A stretch of DNA of 64,000 nucleotides from VXYL01 sp965243175. Its GTDB lineage: Bacteria; Pseudomonadota; Gammaproteobacteria; Pseudomonadales; Azotimanducaceae. The notes beneath the pieces are model-generated. The model did not search any database and was not told the origin of the DNA. It saw only the letters and a list, made by a program, of their open reading frames with translations. The stretch spans positions 4,154,001 through 4,218,000 of the forward strand of contig OZ251532.1 in the NCBI GenBank assembly GCA_965243175.1. The letters are read 5' to 3'. Positions 1 to 8,919 of this stretch are shown one piece after another. Position 1 is the stretch's first letter; every line of letters begins with the position of its first letter. A program made the position numbers and the translations under genes.

Positions 1-1
1 G

Positions 2-940
2 CACTTCGAGCTCGGCTGGGACGGCTGGAACTTCGCCGACTACCTCGCCGCCCGGCAGAAGCAGGACGCGCAGATCGGCCCGCGACCACAAGCCGTGGCA
101 GACCTCGCCGCGACGCTCTACTACGTGCCTAGGGAAGGAGTCACCGACACCACGCGCCCCAAGGCAGTACACCAGCAGTTCTGGCACGACTACTTCGCCG
201 ATGCCACCGCCGGAGTGCCGCGCTTCGTCGACCTGCCAATCACGCGGAGCTACTCGGTAGCGACGCCGGAGAAGCGGCCCAGCATCGTCGAGACCGCCAG
301 GGTCGAGCGCCAACGTCTGCAGCGCGAGCGCGAAGCCGCGGAGCGACAACTCGCGCAGCTGTCGCAAGCGCGGGCCGAACTGGAGAGGCTGCAACAGCCA
401 GCGCCTGAACAAGGCGAACAGCAAGAAGCGCGGCAGGAGGTGGAGCAAGAAGCGGAAGACGCAAGCCCGTCCTCGAACGTAGCGGCCGTGGCCGATGCGG
501 AACCCACGGCCCCGGCCCTGCAAACAGCCACGCCCCCGGAGCAGATGGACGTCCCCACGGAGGCGGGCGTTCCGGCGGAATCGGCCGCCGATGCCGTCGC
601 TGCAACCGACATCGCCGACGTGGCGAGTTGCGACGCCCGGCTTCTGCCGCGGTTCGCTCTTCTGGCGCCGGCCTACCCAGGCCGGTACCGCGTCAACTAC
701 GGCTCGGCCACGGTCACGCTCAGCTACGTCGTCGACGACCAGGGAGAGACGCTCGACGAAAGCGTGGAGGTCATCGAGGGCGCGTCTTCGGCGACCAGGC
801 CGACCTTCTTCGATCTGTTCGCCGACGACGCGGTCAGGATCGTCGAGCGCTATCGCTACGAGTTCGACGACCCAAGCAACGGCGTCTGCGAGAAGCGCCA
901 ACGGCTGACAAGACAGTTCGTCTATCGATACGACCGCTGA
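2..940 (+). CDS. 5'-truncated protein with coiled coil and TonB-like C-terminus
   Basis: The frame is open from base 2, so the real start lies left of the window; a GTG at 95 is in frame but need not be the start. About 312 residues are visible. In order they are: a tryptophan- and aromatic-rich segment; a charged Arg/Glu/Gln stretch with coiled-coil character (bases about 300-410); an Ala/Glu/Pro-rich linker; and about 95 residues opening with a YPGRYRV-like segment, then a beta-rich GSATVTLSYVVDDQGE segment and a final RIVERYRYEF helix. This order resembles the TonB C-terminal fold (YP...G.V.V.F.VD..G...V..WRY.P). A role as an energy-transducer-like or periplasmic protein is inferred from that resemblance only. 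A GC-rich hairpin about 200 bp downstream may end its transcript. Confidence 0.5.
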   Translation, partial: HFELGWDGWNFADYLAARQKQDAQIGPRPQAVADLAATLYYVPREGVTDTTRPKAVHQQFWHDYFADATAGVPRFVDLPITRSYSVATPEKRPSIVETARVERQRLQREREAAERQLAQLSQARAELERLQQPAPEQGEQQEARQEVEQEAEDASPSSNVAAVADAEPTAPALQTATPPEQMDVPTEAGVPAESAADAVAATDIADVASCDARLLPRFALLAPAYPGRYRVNYGSATVTLSYVVDDQGETLDESVEVIEGASSATRPTFFDLFADDAVRIVERYRYEFDDPSNGVCEKRQRLTRQFVYRYDR

Positions 941-1137
941 CGCGCAACGTCCGCGCGCATGGTTTTGGCGGCCAGCCATTCCCTGACCCGCCACGGTGGA
1001 GAGCGGCAGGCGCAGTCTGTCGACTCCGTCTAGGATGGGATTTGGCGAACTATTGCGCAGCCCACTCGACGCAGCGGTTGGCGGTGCCCACGGGCGCCAA
1101 CAACAAGCGGCCCTCATTAGGCATGCACCACGTTGCG

Positions 1138-1168
1138 CGGCGGGCTCCAGCCCGCCGTTGCTCCTTTT
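1138..1168 (+). terminator. possible intrinsic terminator
   Basis: Arms CGGCGGGC and GCCCGCCG (1138-1145 and 1150-1157) enclose a 4-nt loop and are followed by TTGCTCCTTTT. The T-run is interrupted, so strength is uncertain. It lies between the truncated first gene and the ATPase gene starting at 1257. The rest of the 316-bp gap (941-1256) shows no other gene that I recognise. Confidence 0.4.
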
Positions 1169-1256
1169 GGGCTCCGGCAGCGGACCTGCTCTACTCTTTG
1201 CGCTCCCCCCAGAGGCCGCCCTCATAATCCAAGACCGTCTCACTTACACTGTCCAC

Positions 1257-2405
1257 ATGGAAGCCGCGGAAAAGAGGCTGTTCGCGCCTGGTACCGGCGC
1301 TTTCCCGCCGGCGCTTGTCGGGCGCGAGCGGGAACAGGCGGTGTTGTCGCTGTGTCTTTCGGACTTGGCGGGCGGTGGGTCTCCGCCGCACGATGTGGTG
1401 CTGATCGGGCCTCGGGGCAACGGAAAGACGGTGCTGCTGAACTGGTTTGAACGTGCTTGCCAGGAGAGTACGGCCAAACTGGACGTGGTGGCGATCAGCG
1501 CTGCGGACGTTCCGACGCGCGAAGCCTTGCTGAGCGAGCTTGCGCCAACTCGGTTCGGGAGGCTGCTGCCCCGCAAAGTCGACATCGCGGGGCTGGGGTC
1601 GGCGGAGTGGACGGGAACTGGCGCATCGAGCAACTTGAGGCGGCGGTTGATCGCAAGGTGCGAGCGACGGCCTCTTGCCGTGCTGGTGGACGAAGCGCAC
1701 ACGCTGGACTTGGATGTCGGCAATATCCTGCTGAACGCCAGCCAGCAGGTGCGCGTCCGGGCGCCGTTTCTGCTGGTGCTGGCGGGTACGCCTGGACTGC
1801 TGGGGCATCTCGGCAAGATGAACGCCACGTTCTGGGATCGCCTCGGACGCGGGCTCTTGGGCATTGGTCGGCTCAGCGATTCGGCTGCCAAAGAGGCGTT
1901 GGAGAAGCCGTTGGCGGGGCAATGCACCAGCATCGACGGCGATGCACTCGACAGCGTGATCGAAGAAAGCCAGCGCTACGCCTACTTCATCCAGCTTTGG
2001 GGCGAGGCGTTGTGGGACCAGCGCTTGGCCACAGGGGAGACGCGGCTGACCGCCGAACACGCGGCAGCGGCTCAACCAGCAGTGCAAGTGCGAACGACGG
2101 AGTACTGCCAACGGCGCTACCGGGAGTTGGAGGCGGCGGATCTGCTGCCTGCCGCCACCGCAGTGGCACCGTTGTTCGATGCTGGCATGGACGCTGCGAC
2201 GTCCGATCAGGACATCGACGCCGCGCTCGCGGCTCAAGGCTTGCCGGCCGCCGAGCGGCTCGCGGCCAGGGAGGCGCTGAACGGTCTCGGCTACATCTGG
2301 TGTCCGCCGGGGCAGTTGCCCCCGGTGGTCTGGAGCGCGGGCATTCCGTCGCTCATGCAGTATGTGCTTGACCAGGCGGCGCTTTCGGGGACGGTTGGCG
2401 CGTAG
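1257..2405 (+). CDS. stand-alone P-loop (AAA-type) ATPase
   Basis: A protein of 382 residues starting at ATG 1257 (MEAAEKRLFAPG). The frame stays open further upstream but that part is Pro/Arg-rich and unlike protein. Walker A is IGPRGNGKTVLL near residue 51 and Walker B is LAVLVDEAHTL. A helical segment follows and then a C-terminal region of possible winged-helix type. This arrangement fits the AAA_16/Orc1-Cdc6-like and STAND-related ATPases often scattered through accessory DNA. No partner domain such as a nuclease or DUF4143 was seen, so the substrate is unknown. Its last 53 bp overlap, tail to tail, the 3' end of the ABC exporter gene on the other strand. The ATPase assignment is firm; the role is not known. 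Confidence 0.75.
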   Translation: MEAAEKRLFAPGTGAFPPALVGREREQAVLSLCLSDLAGGGSPPHDVVLIGPRGNGKTVLLNWFERACQESTAKLDVVAISAADVPTREALLSELAPTRFGRLLPRKVDIAGLGSAEWTGTGASSNLRRRLIARCERRPLAVLVDEAHTLDLDVGNILLNASQQVRVRAPFLLVLAGTPGLLGHLGKMNATFWDRLGRGLLGIGRLSDSAAKEALEKPLAGQCTSIDGDALDSVIEESQRYAYFIQLWGEALWDQRLATGETRLTAEHAAAAQPAVQVRTTEYCQRRYRELEAADLLPAATAVAPLFDAGMDAATSDQDIDAALAAQGLPAAERLAAREALNGLGYIWCPPGQLPPVVWSAGIPSLMQYVLDQAALSGTVGA

Positions 2406-4308
2406 GCCCGTCGGGTTCGCTTCGCTCGGCGTCTTCGCCCCAATCTCGGGTGGCTTCGTCCAGGCTTTGCTGGCGGTAGAGGGTGGCGTAGTGGCCGCCT
2501 AGGGCCATGAGTTCGGCGTGGTCGCCGGTTTCCGTGATGCGGCCGTCGTCCACCACCACGATGCGCGTGGCGTTGCGGATGGTGGAGAGGCGGTGGGCGA
2601 TGACGAAGCTGATGCGGCCTTGCAGCACGAACTTGAGGCCCTGCTGGATCTTCAGCTCGGTTTCCGTGTCCACGGACGACGTGGCCTCGTCCATCACCAG
2701 AATCTGCGGTTCGGCGAGGATGGCGCGGGCGAAGGAGACCAGCTGCTTCTGGCCGGCGGAGAGCCGTCCGCCCCCTTCGCCGACTTCCGTGTCGTAGCCG
2801 TTCTCCATTTCCTTGATGAACTCGTGGGCGCCGGCGAGCTTGGCGCACCATTCCACCTCCTGGTCCGTGGCTTCGAGGCGTCCGTAGCGGATGTTCTCGC
2901 GGATGGAACCGCCGAAGACGTGCGCGTTCTGCAGCACCATGCCGAGGTTCGATTGCAGCCAGTGCAGGCTGCGTTCGCGGTAGTCCACGCCGTCGATGAG
3001 CACCTGGCCGCGGGTCGGTTCGTAGAAGCGGCAGATCACGTTTACCAAGGTGCTCTTGCCGCCGCCCGTCGGGCCGACGATGGCGATGGTGTCGCCCATC
3101 TTCGCCTTGAGGTCGATGTTCCGCAGCACCGGCTTCTGCTCCTCGTAGAAGAAGCTCACGCCCTTGAGCTCCACTTCGCCGATGCGGGCGGCGCCGCCGT
3201 CCGCGGCTGTTTCCGCACTGCGCGGCGCGTCCTCGAACTTCGCCAACGCGGCCAGAACCTGCGCCGAATCCTCGATTTCCGGCTGCGCGTCGATCAGCGA
3301 GAGCACGCGCTCGGCAGCGGCTTGCGCCATCTGCATCTCGGCGAACCACTCGGCCAGTTCGGTGATCGGATTGAAGAACTCGCGCACCAGCATCATGAAG
3401 GCGATGAGCGTGCCGGCGCCGATTGCGCCGAGCAGCATGAATCGGCCGCCGAAGGTGAGCGCCAGGTTCACCGCCACCGCGGCGAAGATCATCACCAGCG
3501 GCACGTACACCGCCGCCTGCACCATGTTGCGCACCGAGGCGCGGTACATCGTGTCGGTGAGTTGGCCGAAGTCCTTCGCGTTGGCTTCTTCGCGCACGAA
3601 CGCCTTGGAGGTGACCACGCCCATGATGGACTCGTTGTAGTTGCCGGTGATGCGCGAGTTCGTGCGCCGCACCAGCCGAGCGCTGCCGAGAATGCGCTTG
3701 CGGAACTTCGCCGAAATCCATGCCACGAACGGCAGGATGGCGAGCACCACGAGCGCCAGCGGCCAGTGCATCACCAGCATGGCCACGGCGATGCCGCAGG
3801 TCATCGTCACGCCCCAGATGACGTCCAGGAACGCCCACGCGAGGATGTCCGTCAGGCGGTTGCAGTCCGAGGTCAGGCGCGCCATCAACCAGCCGGTGGG
3901 GCGGTAGTCGTAGTAGGAGAACGACAGGCGCTGGAGGTTGCCGAAGGCGTGCTGGCGGATGTCGTGGCTGGTGTAGGCATGCACCTTGCCGGCGCCCCAG
4001 ACGAACGCGCCGATGGAGACCGCCAGCACCAGCGAACACAGCACGTAGAGCGCGCCCCAGAGCACGAACGACGCATCGGCGCCGTTTTCCAGCACGTCGT
4101 CCACGACCCACTTGGTCATCAGCGGATAGATGGCTTCGGTGGCAGCGCAGGCGATGGAGGACGCGGCCACGATGGCCAGCTCCTTCGGATAGGCCAGCGT
4201 GTAGCGGAAGAGGCGTCGCCACAGCTGCGTCTGCACGCCCTCCGCGGCGGCCCGTTCGTCGAAGCCGTCCTCGAACAGTTCGTCGTCGTAGCTTTCCGCT
4301 TCAGCCAC
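2353..4308 (-). CDS. ABC exporter half-transporter with canonical ATPase site
   Basis: A half-transporter of 651 residues: an N-terminal six-helix ABC exporter membrane domain, then a nucleotide-binding domain with Walker A GPTGGGKST, signature LSAGQKQL and Walker B ILVMDEATSSVD with the catalytic Glu present. The start is GTG 4308, preceded by a strong AGGAGG eight bases upstream; it overlaps the stop of the upstream half-transporter by 8 nt, so the two are translationally coupled. The membrane domain starts around residue 40 after an acidic N-terminus. With its partner it should form a heterodimeric ABC exporter of the LmrCD/TM287-288/MdlAB kind, in the inner membrane. Substrate (drug, lipid or peptide) cannot be read from sequence. 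The C-terminal tail is hydrophilic and Pro-rich and overlaps the convergent ATPase gene. Confidence 0.9.
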   Translation of the reverse strand: MAEAESYDDELFEDGFDERAAAEGVQTQLWRRLFRYTLAYPKELAIVAASSIACAATEAIYPLMTKWVVDDVLENGADASFVLWGALYVLCSLVLAVSIGAFVWGAGKVHAYTSHDIRQHAFGNLQRLSFSYYDYRPTGWLMARLTSDCNRLTDILAWAFLDVIWGVTMTCGIAVAMLVMHWPLALVVLAILPFVAWISAKFRKRILGSARLVRRTNSRITGNYNESIMGVVTSKAFVREEANAKDFGQLTDTMYRASVRNMVQAAVYVPLVMIFAAVAVNLALTFGGRFMLLGAIGAGTLIAFMMLVREFFNPITELAEWFAEMQMAQAAAERVLSLIDAQPEIEDSAQVLAALAKFEDAPRSAETAADGGAARIGEVELKGVSFFYEEQKPVLRNIDLKAKMGDTIAIVGPTGGGKSTLVNVICRFYEPTRGQVLIDGVDYRERSLHWLQSNLGMVLQNAHVFGGSIRENIRYGRLEATDQEVEWCAKLAGAHEFIKEMENGYDTEVGEGGGRLSAGQKQLVSFARAILAEPQILVMDEATSSVDTETELKIQQGLKFVLQGRISFVIAHRLSTIRNATRIVVVDDGRITETGDHAELMALGGHYATLYRQQSLDEATRDWGEDAERSEPDGPTRQPSPKAPPGQAHTA

Positions 4309-6202
4309 CGCTGCTTCCTCCTGATTCGCCGGTTGCGGCTGGCGCGCCAGCGCGCAAGTCGCGGCTGATCGATTCGTCCAGCAATCCCTGGATGTCGCAC
4401 AAGCGGCGATAGGGGCCGGGGACGTCCGCCAGCGCATCGTGGGTGCCGTCCTGCACCAGACGACCGCGCTCCATCACCAGAATGCGGTCGGCGTGGCGCA
4501 CCGACGAGAGCCGATGCGCGATGACGATGGTGGTGTGACGGCCCCGTCGCTCTTCCAACGCTTCGAGAATGCGCTGCTCGGTGCCGGTATCCACTGCCGA
4601 GAGCGAGTCGTCCAGCACCAGAATCGGCGGTTCCTTGAGCAGCGCCCGGGCCAGCGCCAGCCGTTGCCGCTGACCGCCGGAAAGGGTGAGGCCGCGCTCG
4701 CCGATCTGCGCGTCATAGCCGGCCGGGAAGTCGAGAATCGCGTCGTGGACGGCGGCTTCCTGGGCGGCGGCGTGCAACTCGCTTTCCGCCGCGTTCGGGC
4801 GCGCCACGCGCAGGTTCGCGGCGATGCTGCGCGAGTAGAGGAACGGGTCTTGCAGCACCACGCCGATCTGCTGGCGCAGCCACTGCCTATCCACTTCGCG
4901 CACGTCCACGCCATCGACCAGGATGCGCCCGGTGTGGAATGGATAGAGGCGCATCAGCAGGCGCACGAGGGTGGTCTTGCCGGAACCCGGCGGGCCGACG
5001 ATGCCCACGGTCTGCCCGGCCGGAATGTGCGCGGAGAAATCCACCACCGCGGCGCGGTCCGGCTTGTAGCCGGCGCGGACCATGTCGAACACCACCGCGC
5101 CCACCGCCCGAGCGCGATCCGGCGGCCGTTCGCGGCTCTCTTCCTCGGCTTCCAGAATGTGGTTGATGCGCCCCAGCGCGACGATGGCCTTGCTGGAATC
5201 GGTCAGCACTTCGCCGAGCCGCCGCACCGGATAGACCACCATCGTCACCAGATTCACGAACACGAAGAGTTCGCCGACGCTGATCGAACCGGCGGCCAGA
5301 AAGTAGCCGCCGGCGATCAGCACCACGCCCAGCTGCCCCATCGCCAGCGCGTTGCTGATGCCCCAGTACCACGCTTCCAGCGTGTTCACGCGGTAGAAGG
5401 CGTCCCGATAGGCGCCGTTGCTCGCGCCGAAGCGGCCGATCTCGTGCTCCTGGCGGGCGAAGGCGCGCACCACGCGGATGCCGGCGAGGTTCTCCTGCAG
5501 CACCGCGGTCATGGCGCCCTCGGCTTCGTCGGCCACTTGGAACTGGCGCCGCACCCGCGAGAAGAACAGGAAGGCGCCGATCGCCAGAAACGGCATCAGA
5601 CACACCGCCAGCCACGCCAGCCGGGCATCGCGGGAGAAGATGATCGGCACCATCACCACCACCAGCAGCACCGAGCGCCCGATCTCCACCACGTGCGAAG
5701 TCAGGAAGACGCGCATGGTCTCCACGTCGGAACTGCAGCGCTGCACCAGATCGCCCGTGTCCGCGGCGTCGAAGAAGCTCGCCGGCAGATAGTGCAGGCG
5801 ACGGTAGAGCTCGTCGCGCAGCCGCCGCGCGATGGCTTCCGCGGCGATGGCCGTCCAACGTCCACGCAAATAGAGGAACAGCGCCCCGACCACGACCAGC
5901 AGCAACCCGGCCAGCCCGGACAGCGCGAGATAGCCGATGAACGCGCCGTCCTCCACGGCGGCATCGACCGCCCAGTCGAAACCGAGGACGTTCCCCAATT
6001 GCATGGTAGCGGCGACCAGATTCTCCGCGCCGACGCCCAGATCCCGTTCCGAGATCACGTCCAGCGCATAGCCGCCGACGACCGGCGCCGCCAACATGCA
6101 GGCGCTGGACGCCCCGATGGCCGCGATGGCGGCGATGTAGCGCAAGCGCTGGCCGCCGGTGACGACCCAGAGATTGCGCCGCGCGCGCTTGCTCGATTCC
6201 AT
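4301..6202 (-). CDS. ABC exporter half-transporter with degenerate ATPase site
   Basis: A half-transporter of 633 residues starting at ATG 6202 (MESSKRARRNLW). It has a six-helix exporter membrane domain and a C-terminal nucleotide-binding domain with Walker A GPPGSGKTT and signature LSGGQRQR. Walker B reads ILVLDDSLSAVD: the catalytic glutamate after Walker B is replaced by aspartate, whereas the downstream partner keeps Glu. One consensus and one degenerate ATP site is the hallmark of heterodimeric exporters, so the pair should work as one asymmetric transporter. It is the first gene of a two-gene operon and overlaps its partner by 8 nt (GTGGCTGA). The transported substrate is unknown. Confidence 0.9.
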   Translation of the reverse strand: MESSKRARRNLWVVTGGQRLRYIAAIAAIGASSACMLAAPVVGGYALDVISERDLGVGAENLVAATMQLGNVLGFDWAVDAAVEDGAFIGYLALSGLAGLLLVVVGALFLYLRGRWTAIAAEAIARRLRDELYRRLHYLPASFFDAADTGDLVQRCSSDVETMRVFLTSHVVEIGRSVLLVVVMVPIIFSRDARLAWLAVCLMPFLAIGAFLFFSRVRRQFQVADEAEGAMTAVLQENLAGIRVVRAFARQEHEIGRFGASNGAYRDAFYRVNTLEAWYWGISNALAMGQLGVVLIAGGYFLAAGSISVGELFVFVNLVTMVVYPVRRLGEVLTDSSKAIVALGRINHILEAEEESRERPPDRARAVGAVVFDMVRAGYKPDRAAVVDFSAHIPAGQTVGIVGPPGSGKTTLVRLLMRLYPFHTGRILVDGVDVREVDRQWLRQQIGVVLQDPFLYSRSIAANLRVARPNAAESELHAAAQEAAVHDAILDFPAGYDAQIGERGLTLSGGQRQRLALARALLKEPPILVLDDSLSAVDTGTEQRILEALEERRGRHTTIVIAHRLSSVRHADRILVMERGRLVQDGTHDALADVPGPYRRLCDIQGLLDESISRDLRAGAPAATGESGGSSGG

Positions 6203-6631
6203 GATTCACCATTGCTGCGAGAGCATCGCCACTACGCCGCACCGCACACGAATGCGCCGATGCGAAGCAGTGCGAACGACGATTTGCGTCGAGAGACGGC
6301 CCGGGCCTGCGAGCAGATGCTCGCGCCCGAACGTCGACGACGCCTTGAGATGCCGGCCCGTTGCCAGGCCCTGGCGCGGCCCGAAGCCGCAGCGACCTTA
6401 GGCGGCCGCGTGGCCTTCAGCCGCGAACGCGCCCCATGGCAGGCATCACATTGCGCTCAGTGGATGCGGAGAACTGCATGACGGTCTCCTTGGCCAGTTG
6501 GAAGGCCGCGCACTATACCCCCTCTTGCCGTAAACGCAACCAATTCGCGACGACGGCAAAAGACGGCATTTACGCCGCGGAACCTTGAAATCTCGGATGC
6601 GGAGTCCGAGTTTTCAAGGTAATCTGCGCTG
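6203..6631. other. intergenic region between divergent genes
   Basis: This 429-bp spacer must hold the promoters of the leftward ABC exporter pair and the rightward AAA/DUF4143 gene. I see no convincing protein. Its only clear structure is the long hairpin at 6583-6619. A short AT-richer stretch lies around 6520-6600. Confidence 0.5.
6583..6619 (+). promoter_or_regulatory. 15-bp inverted repeat before the DUF4143 ATPase
   Basis: Left arm CCTTGAAATCTCGGA (6583-6597) and right arm TCCGAGTTTTCAAGG (6605-6619) pair at 14 of 15 positions around a 7-nt loop. The right arm contains AAGG, the only Shine-Dalgarno-like bases before the ATG at 6632, 12 bases downstream. In RNA the hairpin would hide that site; as DNA it has the form of an operator for a dimeric repressor. 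Either reading points to tight control of the downstream ATPase. Confidence 0.55.
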
Positions 6632-7789
6632 ATGACGCCTCGCGACAGCTACATGCGACAGCTTGAGACGGCGCTGCGCCGCTCGCCTGTCACGGCGGTG
6701 CTTGGTCCCCGGCAGTGCGGCAAGACCACGCTCGCGCGCCTGTTCGCGAGCCAACGCGGCGCCAGCTACTTCGACCTCGAGTCCGAACCCGACGCGCGAC
6801 GGCTGGCCAACCCGGAGCTGGTGCTGGGGCGGCTCGACGGCCTGGTCGTGCTGGACGAGATTCAACGCCAGCCGGCGCTGTTCAACGCGCTTCGCGTGCT
6901 GGTGGATCGGCCGGACGCGGACGTCCGCTTTCTGATCCTCGGCAGCGCGTCGCCGGAGCTGGTGCGCGGCGTGTCGGAATCCTTGGCGGGGCGCGTGGAG
7001 TTCGTCGAACTCGCCGGCTTCGATCTGGCGGAAACGGGCGTCGAAGCGTGGCCGCGGCTGTGGTTGCGCGGCGGCTCGCCGCGTTCGTATCTCGCGGCAT
7101 CGGACGACGACAGCATGGCATGGCGCGAGGGCTTTCTGCGCACCTTCCTCGAGCGCGACATCCCGCAGCTTGGCATTTCCACGCCGGCTGCGGCCATGCG
7201 CCGCTTCTGGACGATGCTGGCGCATTGGCACGGCCAAACCTGGAACGCTTCGGAACTCGGCCGGGCGATGTCCGCCTCGGACAAGACGATGCGGCGCTAT
7301 CTCGACCTGCTCACCGGCACGTTCATGGTGCGGCAGTTGCAGCCGTGGTTCGAGAACGTCGCCAAGCGGCAGGTGAAGGCGCCCAAGGTCTACTTGCGCG
7401 ACACCGGCCTGCTGCACGCGCTGCTCGAAATCCCCAACGAAGCGGCGCTGCTCTCCCATCCGCGGATCGGCGCGTCGTGGGAAGGCTTCGTGATCGAGCA
7501 GGTGCTGCGGGCGCTGCGGCCGAGGAACGCGTGGTTCTGGGCGTCGCACGGTGGCGGCGAGGTGGATCTGCTCGTCGTCGTCGAAGGGCGGCGCATCGGC
7601 TTCGAGGTGAAGTTCAACGAAGCGCCGACGATCACCCGGTCGATGCACGCCGTCGTCGACACGGTGCGGCTCGACCACCTGTTCGTCGTCTGCCCAACAG
7701 CGCATGAGTATCCGGCGTCCGAACGCATCAGCGTGCTGCCGGCAACGCGGGTCGTCGACTTGTCGCAGCGGATTCCGGGCAGCAGCTGA
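6632..7789 (+). CDS. AAA ATPase with DUF4143-type C-terminus
   Basis: A protein of 385 residues. The N-terminal half is an AAA_14-type P-loop domain with Walker A LGPRQCGKTTLA (about residues 24-35) and Walker B GLVVLDEIQRQP. The C-terminal half matches the DUF4143 arrangement: a helical region, a CxDTGLLHAL-like segment reading LRDTGLLHALL, and a late GEVDLLVVVEG...GFEVKFNE stretch resembling a PD-(D/E)xK-like core. Such proteins are common, often multi-copy accessory ATPases of unknown function. A second, divergent member lies at 44811-46214. Expression is probably controlled by the hairpin just upstream. Family assignment is firm; no specific substrate can be given. Confidence 0.85.
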   Translation: MTPRDSYMRQLETALRRSPVTAVLGPRQCGKTTLARLFASQRGASYFDLESEPDARRLANPELVLGRLDGLVVLDEIQRQPALFNALRVLVDRPDADVRFLILGSASPELVRGVSESLAGRVEFVELAGFDLAETGVEAWPRLWLRGGSPRSYLAASDDDSMAWREGFLRTFLERDIPQLGISTPAAAMRRFWTMLAHWHGQTWNASELGRAMSASDKTMRRYLDLLTGTFMVRQLQPWFENVAKRQVKAPKVYLRDTGLLHALLEIPNEAALLSHPRIGASWEGFVIEQVLRALRPRNAWFWASHGGGEVDLLVVVEGRRIGFEVKFNEAPTITRSMHAVVDTVRLDHLFVVCPTAHEYPASERISVLPATRVVDLSQRIPGSS

Positions 7790-7845
7790 GGCTGAACCGT
7801 GCTATAGAGCATTCTCTCGCCTTCGGCGGGCGGCGAACTCGGAGC

Positions 7846-8892
7846 GTGGGAGTGGTGAAGAAGGCCTTGGCGGTGGTCGTGGTGCTGGTCGTGCTCGCGG
7901 CCGGGGGCGGCTGGTTCGTCGTGTTCACGCCGAGTGGCCAGGACTGGTTCCTGGCGCGGTCGATTCCGGCGCTGCTGGGCAACCAGCCGGTGACTTCGTT
8001 CGACGGGTTGCGGGTCTTCATGTGCGGCACCTCGTCGCCCCTGATCGCGCCTGGGCATGCGCAGTCCTGCATGGGGGTGATGGCTGGCGACGACCTCTAC
8101 ATCGTCGATGCCGGCATGGGCGCCGCCGGGACGTTCCAGTTCCACGGCGAGACCTTGGCGCCGCTGCGGGCTGTCTTCCTCACCCACTACCACTCGGACC
8201 ACATCACCGGCATTCCGGACATCAATCTGAACTCCTGGGTGATGGGGCGAGAACAGCGTGTGCTGACGCTGGGGCCGACCGGCGTCGAGCAGGTCGTGGC
8301 GGGAATCAACATGGCGTTCGACTTGGACTACGGCTACCGCGTCGCCCACCACGGGCCGGAACTGCTGCCGCCGCAGTTGGCGGCACTGGAGGCGCGGACC
8401 ATCGAGACCGGCGTCGTGCTGGAGGAAGGGGGCCTGGTCGTCACGGCGTTCGAGGTGGACCACAGGCCGGTGGTGCCGGCGTTCGGCTATCGATTCGACT
8501 ACCGCGGGCGCTCGGTGGTGATAAGCGGCGACACGGTGGTGACGCAGAGCGTTCGGGACGCGGCGCAAGGGGCGGATCTGCTGCTTCACGACGCGCTCTC
8601 GCTGCCCCTCGTTCACGCCTTGGGCGAGGCAGCCCAAGCCGCCGGCAACCGTGCTTCGAAGATCATGGCAGACATCCCCACCTACCACGCGTACGCGCAG
8701 GACCTCGGCACCTTGGCGGAAGAGGCCGGCGTTGGCCGCCTCGCGCTCTACCACTTCGTGCCGGTGCCCAGGAACTACCTGATGGAGCAGGTCTTCAAGC
8801 GCAATCTGCCGAGCGACGCGGTGCTGACGAAGGACGGGATGATCTTCGAGCTGCCGAGCGACAGCAGCGTGATTCGCGTCCTCGCGCCTTAG
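7846..8892 (+). CDS. membrane-anchored metallo-beta-lactamase-fold hydrolase
   Basis: A protein of 348 residues read from GTG 7846. Residues about 6-27 form one membrane segment or an uncleaved signal anchor, so the enzyme should face the periplasm. Then comes a metallo-beta-lactamase fold with the zinc motif HYHSDH at residues 114-119, a preceding IVDAGMG strand, an ISGDTV segment supplying the bridging Asp, and a late YHFVP histidine. The layout is closest to the RNase Z/AtsA-like branch, which includes some arylsulfatases, lactonases and phosphodiesterases. A classical sulfatase gene lies about 2 kb downstream, but a shared pathway is only a guess. Metal hydrolase activity is well supported; the substrate is not. 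Confidence 0.8.
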   Translation: MGVVKKALAVVVVLVVLAAGGGWFVVFTPSGQDWFLARSIPALLGNQPVTSFDGLRVFMCGTSSPLIAPGHAQSCMGVMAGDDLYIVDAGMGAAGTFQFHGETLAPLRAVFLTHYHSDHITGIPDINLNSWVMGREQRVLTLGPTGVEQVVAGINMAFDLDYGYRVAHHGPELLPPQLAALEARTIETGVVLEEGGLVVTAFEVDHRPVVPAFGYRFDYRGRSVVISGDTVVTQSVRDAAQGADLLLHDALSLPLVHALGEAAQAAGNRASKIMADIPTYHAYAQDLGTLAEEAGVGRLALYHFVPVPRNYLMEQVFKRNLPSDAVLTKDGMIFELPSDSSVIRVLAP

Positions 8893-8919
8893 TTTCTACG
8901 CTTGCGCGGCGAGGGGAAC

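Noticed and set aside
4439..6481. A 680-codon plus-strand frame opposite the ABC exporter
   Set aside because: Shadow of the half-transporter gene; the translation is His/Gln/Arg-rich and unlike a folded protein.
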